Positions 1 through 8,496 of a stretch of DNA of 38,647 nt are shown in pieces. The position numbers and the translations under genes are program-made. The notes under the pieces are model-generated. The model worked only from the letters and a program-made list of their open reading frames with translations. It was not told the DNA's origin and ran no database searches. The stretch covers positions 1 to 38,647 of the forward strand of contig CALJAE010000156.1 in assembly GCA_938028175.1 (NCBI GenBank). The letters are read 5' to 3'. The DNA is from an uncultured Acidimicrobiales bacterium (GTDB lineage: Bacteria; Actinomycetota; Acidimicrobiia; Acidimicrobiales; SZUA-35). The stretch's first letter is position 1. Every line of letters starts with the position of its first letter.

Positions 1-776
1 CTCCGCAAGCTGGGCTCGAAGTGGCTGACATTGTCTATGAGGAACCTGTCGAAGGTGGCTTGACCAGGTTTGCAGCCGTCTTTCAATCCGCAGGTACCAC
101 TGTTGGTCCAGTTAGATCTGGGAGAACGACCGACATTGGAATATTCAACAGCTTTGGTCGACCGCTGTACATATACTCTGGCGCTAATCTTCCAACCGAT
201 TCATTACTGCGTGCTTTTGAGAACGTATCTAATAGAAGTTACAGCACGACCTCAGGATATTTTAGGGAACCAGCACGTCGGGCTCCAAGCAATGTTTACA
301 CGAGTCTCTTTGACCATTGGGCTACAGGAGACGAACCAGCACCAAGAGCACAGTTTGCATACAGGGCGAGTTCAGTAAGTGCCGAAGGAGCTCCTGCTGA
401 GTCTGTAAATGTTCGCTACTCAGCAAATGCAGTTACTTGGGATTGGGACGGCGAAAGATACTTACGTACTCAGCGTGGTGCCGCACATAACGATACTGAA
501 GGAAATCAACTTGGATTCGAGAACGTGGTAGTAGTTGGCACCGACGTAGTAGATACAGGCTTTGGTGATAGCACCGGAGCTACAGTTCCGGAGTATCCAT
601 TTGTTGGGACAGGGCCAGCGGCGATCTATACCGATGGAGTCAAGATAACTGGAACTTGGACTAAGCCCAGACTCAGCGCTGCAGCTACCTTTACAGATTC
701 ATCTGGTGAGGTCATCGAACTTACCCCGGGCCGGTCTTGGGTGCATTTAGTGTCTAAATCCTCTGCAGCCCTCTAA
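1..776 (+). CDS. DUF3048 domain-containing protein, 5'-truncated by window edge
   Basis: The reading frame is open to the first bases of the window, so the gene starts upstream and only its last ~258 codons are seen. The first GTG at position 21 lies inside the conserved block (ADIVYEEPVEGGLTRF) and is not a real start. That block, followed by VGPVRSGRTTDI, is typical of the DUF3048 (YerB-like) N-terminal domain. The C-terminal part ends in the family-like GRSWVHLV. Known members are usually lipoproteins or anchored envelope proteins of unknown activity; the missing N-terminus would hold the signal. The beta-propeller gene follows 51 bp downstream on the same strand and may be co-transcribed, although it has a possible TACCCT promoter box at 798-803. 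Family assignment is firm; function is unknown. Confidence 0.85.
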   Translation, partial: PQAGLEVADIVYEEPVEGGLTRFAAVFQSAGTTVGPVRSGRTTDIGIFNSFGRPLYIYSGANLPTDSLLRAFENVSNRSYSTTSGYFREPARRAPSNVYTSLFDHWATGDEPAPRAQFAYRASSVSAEGAPAESVNVRYSANAVTWDWDGERYLRTQRGAAHNDTEGNQLGFENVVVVGTDVVDTGFGDSTGATVPEYPFVGTGPAAIYTDGVKITGTWTKPRLSAAATFTDSSGEVIELTPGRSWVHLVSKSSAAL

Positions 777-827
777 AGCAGCAGGCTAAGGTGCCTCTAC
801 CCTAATTTGCTGGCAGACTGAGTTGAT

Positions 828-2477
828 ATGGGCGGCGATAATTCCGAAAAACAGGCTGAGTTTGTCAAATTTAGAACTAACAAGACCTCTAAGTCTGTCT
901 CAAATTCATACCGTCGTAGGACTGCGATTGCCCTCACGTTAATCGGGTTTTCACTGCTGCTGTTCAATGGCAGTCGTGGCGAAATTGTAGATAACCAAAC
1001 TCAGATATTGGCTGGACCCCAGTCGCTTGCCGTCGAATCTGACATTGGTTCTAACGTCGAATCACCAGCTCTAGCTCTAACACGCTTTAGCCCAACAAGA
1101 ATTGACAGAAACGGTCCAGTTGCAACAAGAGGACGATGGGTAGATCCTGATAGTTCAGGTAACTCTTGGACGACGATCAACCCAGATGCAATCGGTCTTC
1201 TTACATTTAGAGGAAACCCAACACGAACCTTTCATGGGCAAGGAACCGTTGGGGCAAACGTCACCGACAAATGGTCGTCTGAAATTGGGTGCTCAAACTC
1301 TCCAGTCGCAGGCGTCGACAAAGTATGGTGCGGGTCTGGCTGGACTGGACAACCACTCGTTATACCTTCTCCGCAACAAGCCGATGCCTCTTGGGTTGTC
1401 GTAGGCGGATATAATCGGGCTCTTAACTTCTTTGATCCAGACACTGGCGAAGAAGTGTTCCCCAAGTACGAAACGGGAGACATTATTAAAGGCACGGCGA
1501 CGTCAGACCCAGACGGATTTCCACTGATCTATACCGGCAGCAGAGACGATCACTTCCATATTGTTGCCCTTGATAGAGAATCACCAGAAGCCTTGTGGAA
1601 AATCGAACCAGAAGAAGTTCGGTCTACCTTATGGAACAACGATTGGGATAGTTCAGCTCTTGTAATCGACGACTATCTGTTTATTGGAGGGGAAAACTCA
1701 CGGTTCTATATTGTGAAGCTCAATCGAAGTTTCGACGAAGACGGCAAGGTTCAAGTTAACCCTCAAGAGGTTTTCTCTACTCCTTCTTGGGACAGCGAGC
1801 TGTTGGACAATATTGGCGATAGCGAAGTATCGATCGAGAACTCTGTTGCGATAAGTGAAAATACAGTGTATTTCGCAAACTCAGGCGGCCTAGTACAAGG
1901 CTGGGATATTGAAGGCCTCGAGCGTGGCGTCGAACCGACTCGCACCTTCCGTTATTGGGTTGGCGACGATGTCGACGCTTCGATTGTGATTGACAAAGAC
2001 GGGCACCTTTATCTTGGAGCGCAGTATCAGAGACAGACTCCAAGGTCTGTAAATCTAGGTCAGGTCTTTAAACTCAACCCAGAAAATCAAGACAACCCAG
2101 TAGTTTGGTCAAGAGAAGTTCAAACGGGCGATGAGTCTGGTGTCTGGGCCACCCCAGCGTTATACGAAGATCTGGTAATCGTCTCGACATCAGATGGCCG
2201 CATTCTTGGCCTTGACCAAGATTCTGGTGAAACCCAATGGGAGTTAGATCATGAAACAACTATCTGGTCTTCACCCGTTGTGGTAGACGACCATCTTCTC
2301 CAAGGCGACTGCAATGGTGAAATCACCGCCTACTCTCTAGACGACGATGGACCAGAGCTGATCTGGCGACACAGTGTGTCCGACGGAGACTGTATTGAGT
2401 CCACCCCAGCCTTCTGGGACGGTTCCATCTATGTAGGCGCCAGAAATGGCGACTTTTACGCCTTTGAAACTAGTTAA
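828..2477 (+). CDS. Membrane-anchored PQQ-like beta-propeller protein
   Basis: A 549-residue protein with a basic N-terminus (SYRRRTAI) and one membrane segment at about residues 32-48, then a large exported domain. The rest holds repeated beta-propeller blades with Asp-x-Asp/Asn-x-Gly-Glu turns and Trp strands, for example FFDPDTGEEVF, LGLDQDSGETQWELD and AYSLDDDGPELIWRH, typical of PQQ/WD-like repeats. The last blade ends at the C-terminus (GDFYAFETS), so the propeller probably closes there. No enzyme motif of a quinoprotein dehydrogenase was recognised, and the substrate or partner is unknown. Paired cysteines (about residues 153 and 165) could form a disulfide outside the cell. The ATG at 828 is used; no clear Shine-Dalgarno precedes it. 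Confidence 0.75.
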   Translation: MGGDNSEKQAEFVKFRTNKTSKSVSNSYRRRTAIALTLIGFSLLLFNGSRGEIVDNQTQILAGPQSLAVESDIGSNVESPALALTRFSPTRIDRNGPVATRGRWVDPDSSGNSWTTINPDAIGLLTFRGNPTRTFHGQGTVGANVTDKWSSEIGCSNSPVAGVDKVWCGSGWTGQPLVIPSPQQADASWVVVGGYNRALNFFDPDTGEEVFPKYETGDIIKGTATSDPDGFPLIYTGSRDDHFHIVALDRESPEALWKIEPEEVRSTLWNNDWDSSALVIDDYLFIGGENSRFYIVKLNRSFDEDGKVQVNPQEVFSTPSWDSELLDNIGDSEVSIENSVAISENTVYFANSGGLVQGWDIEGLERGVEPTRTFRYWVGDDVDASIVIDKDGHLYLGAQYQRQTPRSVNLGQVFKLNPENQDNPVVWSREVQTGDESGVWATPALYEDLVIVSTSDGRILGLDQDSGETQWELDHETTIWSSPVVVDDHLLQGDCNGEITAYSLDDDGPELIWRHSVSDGDCIESTPAFWDGSIYVGARNGDFYAFETS

Positions 2478-2549
2478 AGCAAACATTTCTTTCTAAGCAA
2501 AAAGATCGCTGCTTTTGGATTGAAACCAAGTATCCTAGATCTTCGGTCT

Positions 2550-2623
2550 GGGGCTGTAGCTCAGTTGGCTAGAGCGCCTGCTTTGCAAGCAGGAGGTCGA
2601 GGGTTCGATTCCCTCCAGCTCCA
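2550..2623 (+). tRNA. tRNA-Ala (anticodon TGC)
   Basis: A 74-base cloverleaf. Acceptor arms GGGGCTG and CAGCTCC pair with one G-T wobble, the anticodon stem CCTGC/GCAGG encloses TTTGCAA with anticodon TGC, and the T arm is GAGGG-TTCGATT-CCCTC. The discriminator is A at 2623 and CCA is not encoded, since CAA follows, so a CCA-adding enzyme is required. Confidence 0.97.
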
Positions 2624-2673
2624 CAAGACCAGCATTCTCTTTGCACGAGGCCAGAGGCACCCCATTGCGGTGA

Positions 2674-3357
2674 CTACGGTTCGATGACTACGATCTCGAT
2701 GCGGCGGTCTGCTATCCGCTCTTCATCGGTTGGGTCTTCTTGAACTGCTTCAGTTTCGCCGAAACCTTCAATTTCTATTCTTGAAGCCGCTATACCTTCT
2801 GAAACTAAAGCAGCCCTTACAGTTTCGGCTCTTTCTTCTGAGAGAGTTAGATTATCTTCGGCGTCGCCGACGGAATCTGTGTAGCCTTCGACTCTCAAAT
2901 TAAGATCTGTGTCACGAACTGCTTCAGCAACCTCAGCGATTACTGCAGCACCAGAGCTAATAGTTGCTTCATTTGCATCAAACAAAATGGATGTTCCTTC
3001 AAGAAGCGCGCTGACGTCTACTTGAACGTCTTCGACTGAAACAGTTTCCGCTACTGACTCATCTGTTTCAGCAGCATCAGGGGCTGGATCTGCTGGTGTT
3101 GCCGATGTTGGAACCGTACCTTCGACTTGTCCTGCCGTCTGATCAATAGGCTCAACCCCTAACCCTCCTACCGAGTCATCGTCGTCAAGCGTTACCCAGG
3201 CCAAAGCAAGAACTGCTATGAAACATACGGCAATAAAGCCTAGATAAAGCCAACCCAGCTTCGCTTCATCTTGGGGCTGTTGCTGCTCCGCTCTGTACGC
3301 TGCCATCATTTCGGCAGTTGTTAGAGGGTTGTTGTTAGGAGTCGACGGCTTTTCCAC
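2674..3357 (-). CDS. OmpA-family peptidoglycan-binding envelope protein
   Basis: A 227-residue protein with a short cytosolic N-terminus, one membrane segment at about residues 37-57 (LGFIAVCFIAVLALAWV) and an acidic Ala/Thr-rich linker to about residue 105. It ends in an OmpA-like domain, about residues 110-227. The domain shows SILFDANEATI, the signature VEGYTDSVGDAEDN with LS.ERAE.V, IEGFGET and the closing ADRRIEIVV. OmpA-like domains bind diaminopimelate peptidoglycan non-covalently. The single-helix arrangement resembles actinobacterial OmpATb-like proteins rather than a beta-barrel. The start is a GTG. It diverges from aroC across a 63 bp gap and probably tethers the wall to the membrane. 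Confidence 0.85.
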   Translation of the reverse strand: MEKPSTPNNNPLTTAEMMAAYRAEQQQPQDEAKLGWLYLGFIAVCFIAVLALAWVTLDDDDSVGGLGVEPIDQTAGQVEGTVPTSATPADPAPDAAETDESVAETVSVEDVQVDVSALLEGTSILFDANEATISSGAAVIAEVAEAVRDTDLNLRVEGYTDSVGDAEDNLTLSEERAETVRAALVSEGIAASRIEIEGFGETEAVQEDPTDEERIADRRIEIVVIEP

Positions 3358-3407
3358 ACTTCTATTGTGGCCTATACGCGCGCACTTTGCACCACCTTCT
3401 GAGATGC

Positions 3408-3413
3408 TAGCCT
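3408..3413 (+). promoter_or_regulatory. TAGCCT -10 box, leaderless start of aroC
   Basis: The box ends seven bases before GTG 3421. The divergent OmpA-like gene begins 50 bases away on the other strand, so the two promoters share a 63 bp region. Confidence 0.5.
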
Positions 3414-3420
3414 GTCATTT

Positions 3421-4521
3421 GTGAGTAACACATTTGGTGAATTGTTTCGAGTAACGACTTTTGGAGAGTCTCATGGCCCTGCTGTTGGAGGAGTGATAGA
3501 CGGTTGCCCTCCGGGTATAACACTAGATTTAGCAGCGATTACCACTGAACTTGAACGGCGTAGGACGGCTCAAAGCAAACTGGTCTCACAACGTAATGAA
3601 CCCGATGAACTAGAAATATTGTCGGGCGTCTTCGAAGGTGTGACCACCGGCACTCCTCTAGCTTTCTTAATTCGGAACAAGGATCATAACCCAGGTGCTT
3701 ATGATCACCTGAAAGATCTCTACAGACCTAGCCACGCTGATTACACATATCAAGCAAAATATGGGGTACGCGATCACCGTGGAGGGGGAAGAACATCAGC
3801 CAGAGAAACAACTAGCCGTGTTGTAGCTGGGGCGATAGCTAAACAGTTCCTAGCGTCAGCTGCCGGAGTCGACATCCTCTCGTGGGTACACAGCGTCAGC
3901 AACATTGAAGCCAGTATCTCTGCAACAAATCAGACAGAGCTGTTAGCCGTAACTAGAGATCAGGTGGAAGCCAATGACATAAGGTGTCCAGATCCGAGTA
4001 CTGCAGAAGCCATGATCGCAGCAATCGACAAAGCCAGACAAAATGGGGACTCGCTTGGCGGAACAATTGTGGCGAGAGCAACTGGACTACCAGCTGGACT
4101 GGGAGAACCTGTGTTTGATCGACTCGAAGCCACGCTAGCCAAAGCAATGTTATCTTTACCTGCAACGAAGGGTTTCGAAATCGGAAGTGGTTTCACTGGC
4201 ACACAAATGAGCGGTTCTGAACACAACGATCCTTACTTCACTGACAAAGATGGCATAGTCAAAACAACAACCAACTACTCTGGAGGCACCCAAGGTGGCA
4301 TCACCAATGGCGAACCTCTCTATTTCAGGGTGGCATTCAAACCAACAGCGACGATCTCAAAGAAACAAACCACAACAACCGTCGATGGTGAGTCAGTCGA
4401 GCTAGAAGCCAAAGGAAGACACGACCCTTGCGTACTCCCCCGTGCTGTACCAATAGTAGAAGCTATGACTGCACTAGTCCTAGCCGATCACTACCTGCTT
4501 AACAAAGCACTCGGCGCCTAG
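3421..4521 (+). CDS. aroC: Chorismate synthase (AroC)
   Basis: Converts 5-enolpyruvylshikimate 3-phosphate to chorismate with reduced FMN, the last shikimate-pathway step. At 366 residues it has full length. Conserved blocks are TTFGESHGPAVGGVIDG near the N-terminus, RPSHADYTYQAKYG, RGGGRTSARET, a central SLGG region and the C-terminal GRHDPCVLPRAVPIVEAM. The N-terminal FGELFRVTTFGESHG type is the form of Proteobacteria and Bacteroidota, not the LRW-TAGESHG form I know from Actinobacteria, and the C-terminal block looks especially Bacteroidota-like. It starts at GTG 3421 with TAGCCT ending seven bases upstream and no Shine-Dalgarno, so it is probably leaderless. It stops 10 bp from the convergent Tad operon. 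Confidence 0.95.
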   Translation: MSNTFGELFRVTTFGESHGPAVGGVIDGCPPGITLDLAAITTELERRRTAQSKLVSQRNEPDELEILSGVFEGVTTGTPLAFLIRNKDHNPGAYDHLKDLYRPSHADYTYQAKYGVRDHRGGGRTSARETTSRVVAGAIAKQFLASAAGVDILSWVHSVSNIEASISATNQTELLAVTRDQVEANDIRCPDPSTAEAMIAAIDKARQNGDSLGGTIVARATGLPAGLGEPVFDRLEATLAKAMLSLPATKGFEIGSGFTGTQMSGSEHNDPYFTDKDGIVKTTTNYSGGTQGGITNGEPLYFRVAFKPTATISKKQTTTTVDGESVELEAKGRHDPCVLPRAVPIVEAMTALVLADHYLLNKALGA

Positions 4522-4531
4522 CCAACTATCG

Positions 4532-4975
4532 TCAATTCAGATCCACACTAATTTCGACACTAGCTTTAACGATATTGTCAAACTCAGATTCTAAGTCCAC
4601 GGCTTTATCCGACACAAAGAACAATGCCAAGTCCACTCGGGTATCCGATACTTCTAGATCAGTGATACTCAGCCGAAGATCGTTATCTCTTGACCTCTCC
4701 TGAACCAAACCACGAACGATGTTTGTTACCGCTGACTCGTCCAGAGAAACCTTGGACTCAGTAAGAAACAATTCTTCATCTAACTGCTCTACACCCAACA
4801 AGGCGGCTTCGTCAGCAACTGACTGTGCAACCTCTCGGTCACTAACTTGGACCGCCAGCTCGACAAAAACAATCAAGACGACTGCCATAAGACAACAAAT
4901 TAGGGCTAGAAAAACAGTGATATAGCCTTCTGCTTTATGCAATGATCCGTCTACCGAGAGGCTGGTTTTAACCAT
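4532..4975 (-). CDS. TadG/TadE-like pseudopilin, last gene of Tad operon
   Basis: About 147 residues. A short N-terminus containing KAEGYITVFLALICC leads into one membrane segment, then DREVAQSVADEAALLGVEQL. This resembles the start of TadG-type proteins (G-x-hydrophobic helix-x-QxxAD-AALAGA). The rest is a small soluble domain predicted to lie outside the membrane. ATG 4975 is chosen over GTG 4981 because GGAG lies five bases upstream; it then overlaps the preceding gene by eight bases, implying translational coupling. It is much shorter than a full TadG and has no von Willebrand domain, so it is a minor pseudopilin-like protein. The exact family name is uncertain. Confidence 0.7.
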   Translation of the reverse strand: MVKTSLSVDGSLHKAEGYITVFLALICCLMAVVLIVFVELAVQVSDREVAQSVADEAALLGVEQLDEELFLTESKVSLDESAVTNIVRGLVQERSRDNDLRLSITDLEVSDTRVDLALFFVSDKAVDLESEFDNIVKASVEISVDLN

Positions 4976-5339
4976 CGACACTCCGAAACTTGCCTATCCT
5001 GCCTGTAGCCGTTGCAGTTGCTGTAGCGTTTTCAGCTTCGCAAACTATATCGATGGTCAACTCACCACCTGAAACAAAGCGTCCACCGACTGAGGTCAAA
5101 GAACATACCCTGGTATCGGAGCTAGCACGATCTAAAACACTTCTGGCATTGCGAACACCTGTGCTCAAATCTTCAGCAGCCACCGTTGCCCCTAAGGCAT
5201 GTCGCGCCTGTTCATTCGCAGTTGCTTCCAGACTGACCTGATTACGGACTAAAACAATCAGAGAAACTATCACCACGATTACAGCGACCAACAACACTGC
5301 TATGTAGCTCAGTGGCTGTGGCCCACTCGAAGACTGCAT
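4968..5339 (-). CDS. TadE-like pseudopilin
   Basis: A 123-residue protein with a single N-terminal hydrophobic helix at about residues 11-31 (YIAVLLVAVIVVIVSLIVLV). A helix with EATANEQARHALGA follows, then a small C-terminal beta region with two cysteines (RVCSL and IDIVCEAE) that may form a disulfide. The layout is that of TadE-like pseudopilins, which help assemble Flp pili. Its ATG overlaps the upstream stop in a TAATG arrangement. In a locus with no Flp gene it could itself be a structural subunit; that is speculation. Confidence 0.7.
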   Translation of the reverse strand: MQSSSGPQPLSYIAVLLVAVIVVIVSLIVLVRNQVSLEATANEQARHALGATVAAEDLSTGVRNARSVLDRASSDTRVCSLTSVGGRFVSGGELTIDIVCEAENATATATATGRIGKFRSVDG

Positions 5340-5698
5340 TAACGCACAACCCCGATCTTGGAACTCGCCGAAACATCGATCTTAAAAAGAACAATGCTGT
5401 AAGCACTACCTGTCACGAATAGCTCAACAGACTCCTCACCCTCAAGAAGTCTCCAATCATCGAGTTCAAAAACGTTCCCATTCTCCGATTGCCGCAAAGA
5501 GCTCTCCAGTGCTTCCTCGCTTGCTGACAGCGCAGCAGCTCTTGCTCCCTGTCGGGCAATTGATTCTGCCCTTAACTGCGCCAAAGCGATTATCGAAACT
5601 TGGACTAACACCAAGATACCTAGCCCAACAATTGCAATGCCGATGATCAACTCGATCGCACTCGGTGTAGCTCGCTGTGTCTCGTTAAGCTGTCTCAT
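5339..5698 (-). CDS. TadE-family pseudopilin
   Basis: The product is 119 residues from ATG 5698, which overlaps the tadC stop as ATGA. A longer form from 5728 is possible but would overlap tadC by 34 bases. The N-terminus, TQRATPSAIEL, leads straight into a membrane helix and then LRAESIARQGARAAALSASEE. Glutamate at the head of the helix and the Ala-rich RQGARAAALS stretch are typical of TadE, where the glutamate follows a TadV cleavage site. A short exported domain follows. The position directly after tadC is the usual one for tadE genes. Confidence 0.75.
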   Translation of the reverse strand: MRQLNETQRATPSAIELIIGIAIVGLGILVLVQVSIIALAQLRAESIARQGARAAALSASEEALESSLRQSENGNVFELDDWRLLEGEESVELFVTGSAYSIVLFKIDVSASSKIGVVR

Positions 5699-6441
5699 AT
5701 ACTCAACCCCGATATCAGTTGGATACAAACAGTTATCAACAAGATTGCGAATGCGCTAAAGAGTAAGCCGACTGGCACTAGCATCGCCTGACTCCGCTGA
5801 GCACCATCACGTAACGTATCCGCCCCAACAGACCGAGTAAGTGACTGTGAAAAACGTTCTAACGCATGCTTCGATGATCCTCCAACATCAGACACGGCGA
5901 CAATGTCTGCAAGCCTTGCCAACTCAGGCAGATCCCAGGTCTCTCCAACTTCTCTCAACCGAGATGAAAGCCTGCTGTGAGAAATATAGCCAGGATCATA
6001 CTGTCCCAGAACTGCGTATCTCAGTTCTCTCCACTGTTTGTCACCTGGTAGTTCTAGTGAACTTTTAATAGCCATGCCAATGTCAGCGCCTGCAGCGACT
6101 CCGGCGCTAGCAAGTTGCGAAAGTACACCCAAGTGCTGTTTACGAACAACTGCTTGGTTCCTTCTCCTTGTTAGTGCGTCTAGCCGAAAGCCGCCTAAAG
6201 AAAGTAACACACCGGCCAACCCGGCGAATGTTGCCCAAGTTTGTGAACCACCTAAACCAATGACCAGAAATTCAACGAGACCGAAACTTAAACAAGTGAT
6301 AGCGAACCATACAGCTATCTTCAAAGACCAAAGCTTTGTTCCAGTTGTCAATCCGTAGATGCCAGCAGCGACCAAAACTATTGAAACTATTACTAAGCCA
6401 ACGAAAAGAGCGAGACTAGACATTGCGACCACTAATTTCAT
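5695..6441 (-). CDS. tadC: Tad secretion inner-membrane protein TadC
   Basis: About 248 residues with a type II/IV secretion system F (GspF/TadC) domain: an N-terminal membrane region, a helical cytosolic domain (about residues 75-210, with ADIVAVSDVGGSSKHALERFSQSL), and a final membrane pair ending in QLISGLSI. TadC with TadB forms the platform on which the TadA ATPase works. The start is unsettled: GTG 6462, ATG 6441 with GAGG close upstream, or ATG 6423, which overlaps the tadB stop as ATGTCTAG. Any of these overlaps tadB, indicating coupling. Confidence 0.8.
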   Translation of the reverse strand: MKLVVAMSSLALFVGLVIVSIVLVAAGIYGLTTGTKLWSLKIAVWFAITCLSFGLVEFLVIGLGGSQTWATFAGLAGVLLSLGGFRLDALTRRRNQAVVRKQHLGVLSQLASAGVAAGADIGMAIKSSLELPGDKQWRELRYAVLGQYDPGYISHSRLSSRLREVGETWDLPELARLADIVAVSDVGGSSKHALERFSQSLTRSVGADTLRDGAQRSQAMLVPVGLLFSAFAILLITVCIQLISGLSI

Positions 6442-7255
6442 TCGCCTCGAGAAAGAAGCCACGGTTTGTATTCCCGAGGCTTAACCAGACGGCTGAAAGT
6501 CCCGCAACGAAAACGATAAGACCAACAACCCCAAGATATATCACTGGATCAAGGTCAACGGAACCACCTCGAGTCAACCAGCCAGTAAGTGGCACGCCAA
6601 CTGCCACTAAGATCGAAAGAGCCCGTAACTCAAATTGGTTCCTAGACAAAGCTAAGAGTTGGTTTAACTCTCGTTCGATGGCTAACTGTGCCTGATCAGC
6701 GGCTTCGATAGCTGCCGATTGCACTGACGCCGAACCTGTTGTTATAGCTAACAACAGGTGAGCAATTAAGACATGGAGACTAGTTTCCTTAACGAGACCC
6801 GCTAGATCATATAACGCTCTTTCCAGACCACTCTCGTCAACAGCTTGATCAAAACTAAATTCACCCAAATCAAACTCTGCCTGGTTTAGCTTAAGGGAAT
6901 GAGAAACTGCCTGACCGATATCGGAACCGCCGGCAATTAAGTCAGAGATCATCTGTGATAGGTGTGCTAGATCCTCCAACTTAACGATCCTCTTAGAACG
7001 AACCCTTTGAACATAGACAGTGCCAGCAAATACCAACAGTGCGGTTGCCACGACAGCTACTTGCAATGCCGACTCAAGAGACACTGACGAAGTCAAGATC
7101 AGCCACAACGAACTCGAAACTGACACTGATACCACTATCAAGCCCACTTGCCGCACGGTGATAATACTCCGACGACTAATCAGTGCTAACACGACGGCGA
7201 CCACCGCAACCGCTGCGAAAATACAAAGAGCGATGAATCCAATCCTTAACGCCAT
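6416..7255 (-). CDS. tadB: Tad secretion inner-membrane protein TadB
   Basis: About 279 residues. Two N-terminal membrane segments are followed by a cytosolic GspF-type helical domain (MISDLIAGGSDIGQAVSHSL, then AAIEAADQAQLAIERELNQLLALSRNQ) and two C-terminal membrane segments. This is the usual TadB plan. The ATG at 7255 has GGGAG five bases upstream and overlaps the tadA stop by ten bases, so I prefer it to the upstream TTG at 7267. TadB and TadC are homologous and act together as platform proteins beneath the pilus or pseudopilus. Confidence 0.8.
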   Translation of the reverse strand: MALRIGFIALCIFAAVAVVAVVLALISRRSIITVRQVGLIVVSVSVSSSLWLILTSSVSLESALQVAVVATALLVFAGTVYVQRVRSKRIVKLEDLAHLSQMISDLIAGGSDIGQAVSHSLKLNQAEFDLGEFSFDQAVDESGLERALYDLAGLVKETSLHVLIAHLLLAITTGSASVQSAAIEAADQAQLAIERELNQLLALSRNQFELRALSILVAVGVPLTGWLTRGGSVDLDPVIYLGVVGLIVFVAGLSAVWLSLGNTNRGFFLEANEISGRNV

Positions 7256-8496
7256 CCAAACTCCCAAAGACGACGCTGTAAAGAGTCACTTGGCTTTGGA
7301 GAACATCTAGCCACTAACTCAGGTGATTCACAATCAAATATTGGCCGTAGACGCAGGAGTCCGTCAACCTCTCTGGTCTGAGACACCTCAGTTATGTGGG
7401 ATATCCAGCGTTGATTGCCAGAAAAATCGGTGTGGATAAAGAGATCTACACCATTGCGAACCGACTCTGTAACGAGTTGGTAACTCAATTGAGAACATTC
7501 AATCAACCGGTCAATTACAGCCCTCGGAGATCGGGCATGGATCGTTGATAGCGAACCGGTACTCCCTGCAGACATAGATGTGAGCAACTCTCTAGCTATT
7601 TCATCTCGCGCTTCACCGACAATTATTCGATCTGGACTCAGACGTAGGGCATTCGCAAACAGCTGCCGAGAACTAACCCCTCCTGCACCATCAATATTTG
7701 ATGACTGAACCACCAGTTCAACAACATCAATCTCCGAGTTAGACCTTGAGAGATCCAACTCAGGTGAATCCTCGATTGTAACCACCCTCGTCAATTCTGG
7801 GAGTTCACGAAGTAGACACTTAAGTAAAGTGCTTTTCCCAGCACCAGTCGGGCCAGAGATAATTATGTTCAAGTTTGCCCTGACCGACGCTCCTAAGAAA
7901 TCTGCAGTTCGCTGAGAAAACATCCCTAACTGCGATAGGTCACTAAGACCTTCAATGTTGCGGTCGGGATAGCGACACGACAATTCGATGGACCCATCAG
8001 CACAATAAGTTCCGTTGACTCGCACCCCAGCGTTTGTAAGACTATCAAAGTGAGGGTGGTGTCTGTCGAACGGCGCAACCGCCCCCGTGCGTGACCTTAA
8101 GATACTAACTTCGTCATGTAGTTGGTCATTTGAAGTAACCCAGGACGAAAAAGACTTACGAGTTCCATCTCGATAGTGAACCACTATTCGATTAGATCCC
8201 TTTATGAATAGATCGCTGATACCCTGGCCTGACAATGCATCGACTTTACCGATAAGGTCTAACCCCATCGATCTGTCCACCAAATGCGCTACCAGCCTCT
8301 CAGCGGTCGGAGAGTCTAGAGAAGAACCATCTTCGACAATTTCTCCGATCACCTTAGTAGCCGACGCAGTATGAGCAGCGAGAACTGTTTCGTGGCTACT
8401 GCTATCTATTTCTTCCAAGTAGCGAACAGCCTCACTAGAGGTGAGGTCCACTAACTCATCTAACTCAATATTGTCTAGGTCAAGTTCAGCTGTCAC
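7246..8496 (-). CDS. tadA: Tad/CpaF-type secretion ATPase TadA
   Basis: A 416-residue cytosolic ATPase of the type II/IV secretion superfamily that powers Tad pilus assembly. It has an N-terminal domain (LVDRSMGLDLIGKV, then ISDLFIKGSNRIVVHYRDGT), Walker A GPTGAGKS at about residues 215-222, an Asp-box-like VVTIEDSPELDL, Walker B RIIVGEARDEIARELL, and the His box GSLSTIHARSP. All catalytic motifs look intact. GTG 8496 is preceded by AAGG at suitable spacing and overlaps the cpaB stop by 11 bases. This gene gives the firmest identification of the operon as Tad. Confidence 0.92.
   Translation of the reverse strand: MTAELDLDNIELDELVDLTSSEAVRYLEEIDSSSHETVLAAHTASATKVIGEIVEDGSSLDSPTAERLVAHLVDRSMGLDLIGKVDALSGQGISDLFIKGSNRIVVHYRDGTRKSFSSWVTSNDQLHDEVSILRSRTGAVAPFDRHHPHFDSLTNAGVRVNGTYCADGSIELSCRYPDRNIEGLSDLSQLGMFSQRTADFLGASVRANLNIIISGPTGAGKSTLLKCLLRELPELTRVVTIEDSPELDLSRSNSEIDVVELVVQSSNIDGAGGVSSRQLFANALRLSPDRIIVGEARDEIARELLTSMSAGSTGSLSTIHARSPRAVIDRLIECSQLSYQLVTESVRNGVDLFIHTDFSGNQRWISHITEVSQTREVDGLLRLRPIFDCESPELVARCSPKPSDSLQRRLWEFGWR

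Noticed and set aside
2478..2549. Hairpin AAGCA/TGCTT (about 2496-2515) as a terminator after the propeller gene
   Set aside because: Only five pairs and a weak T-run; not convincing.
7431..7439. A second perfect DnaA box (TGTGGATAA) inside tadA
   Set aside because: It is alone in coding sequence with no nearby repeats. One such 9-mer is not surprising in a 38 kb window, and it is also a caution on the box before trpG.
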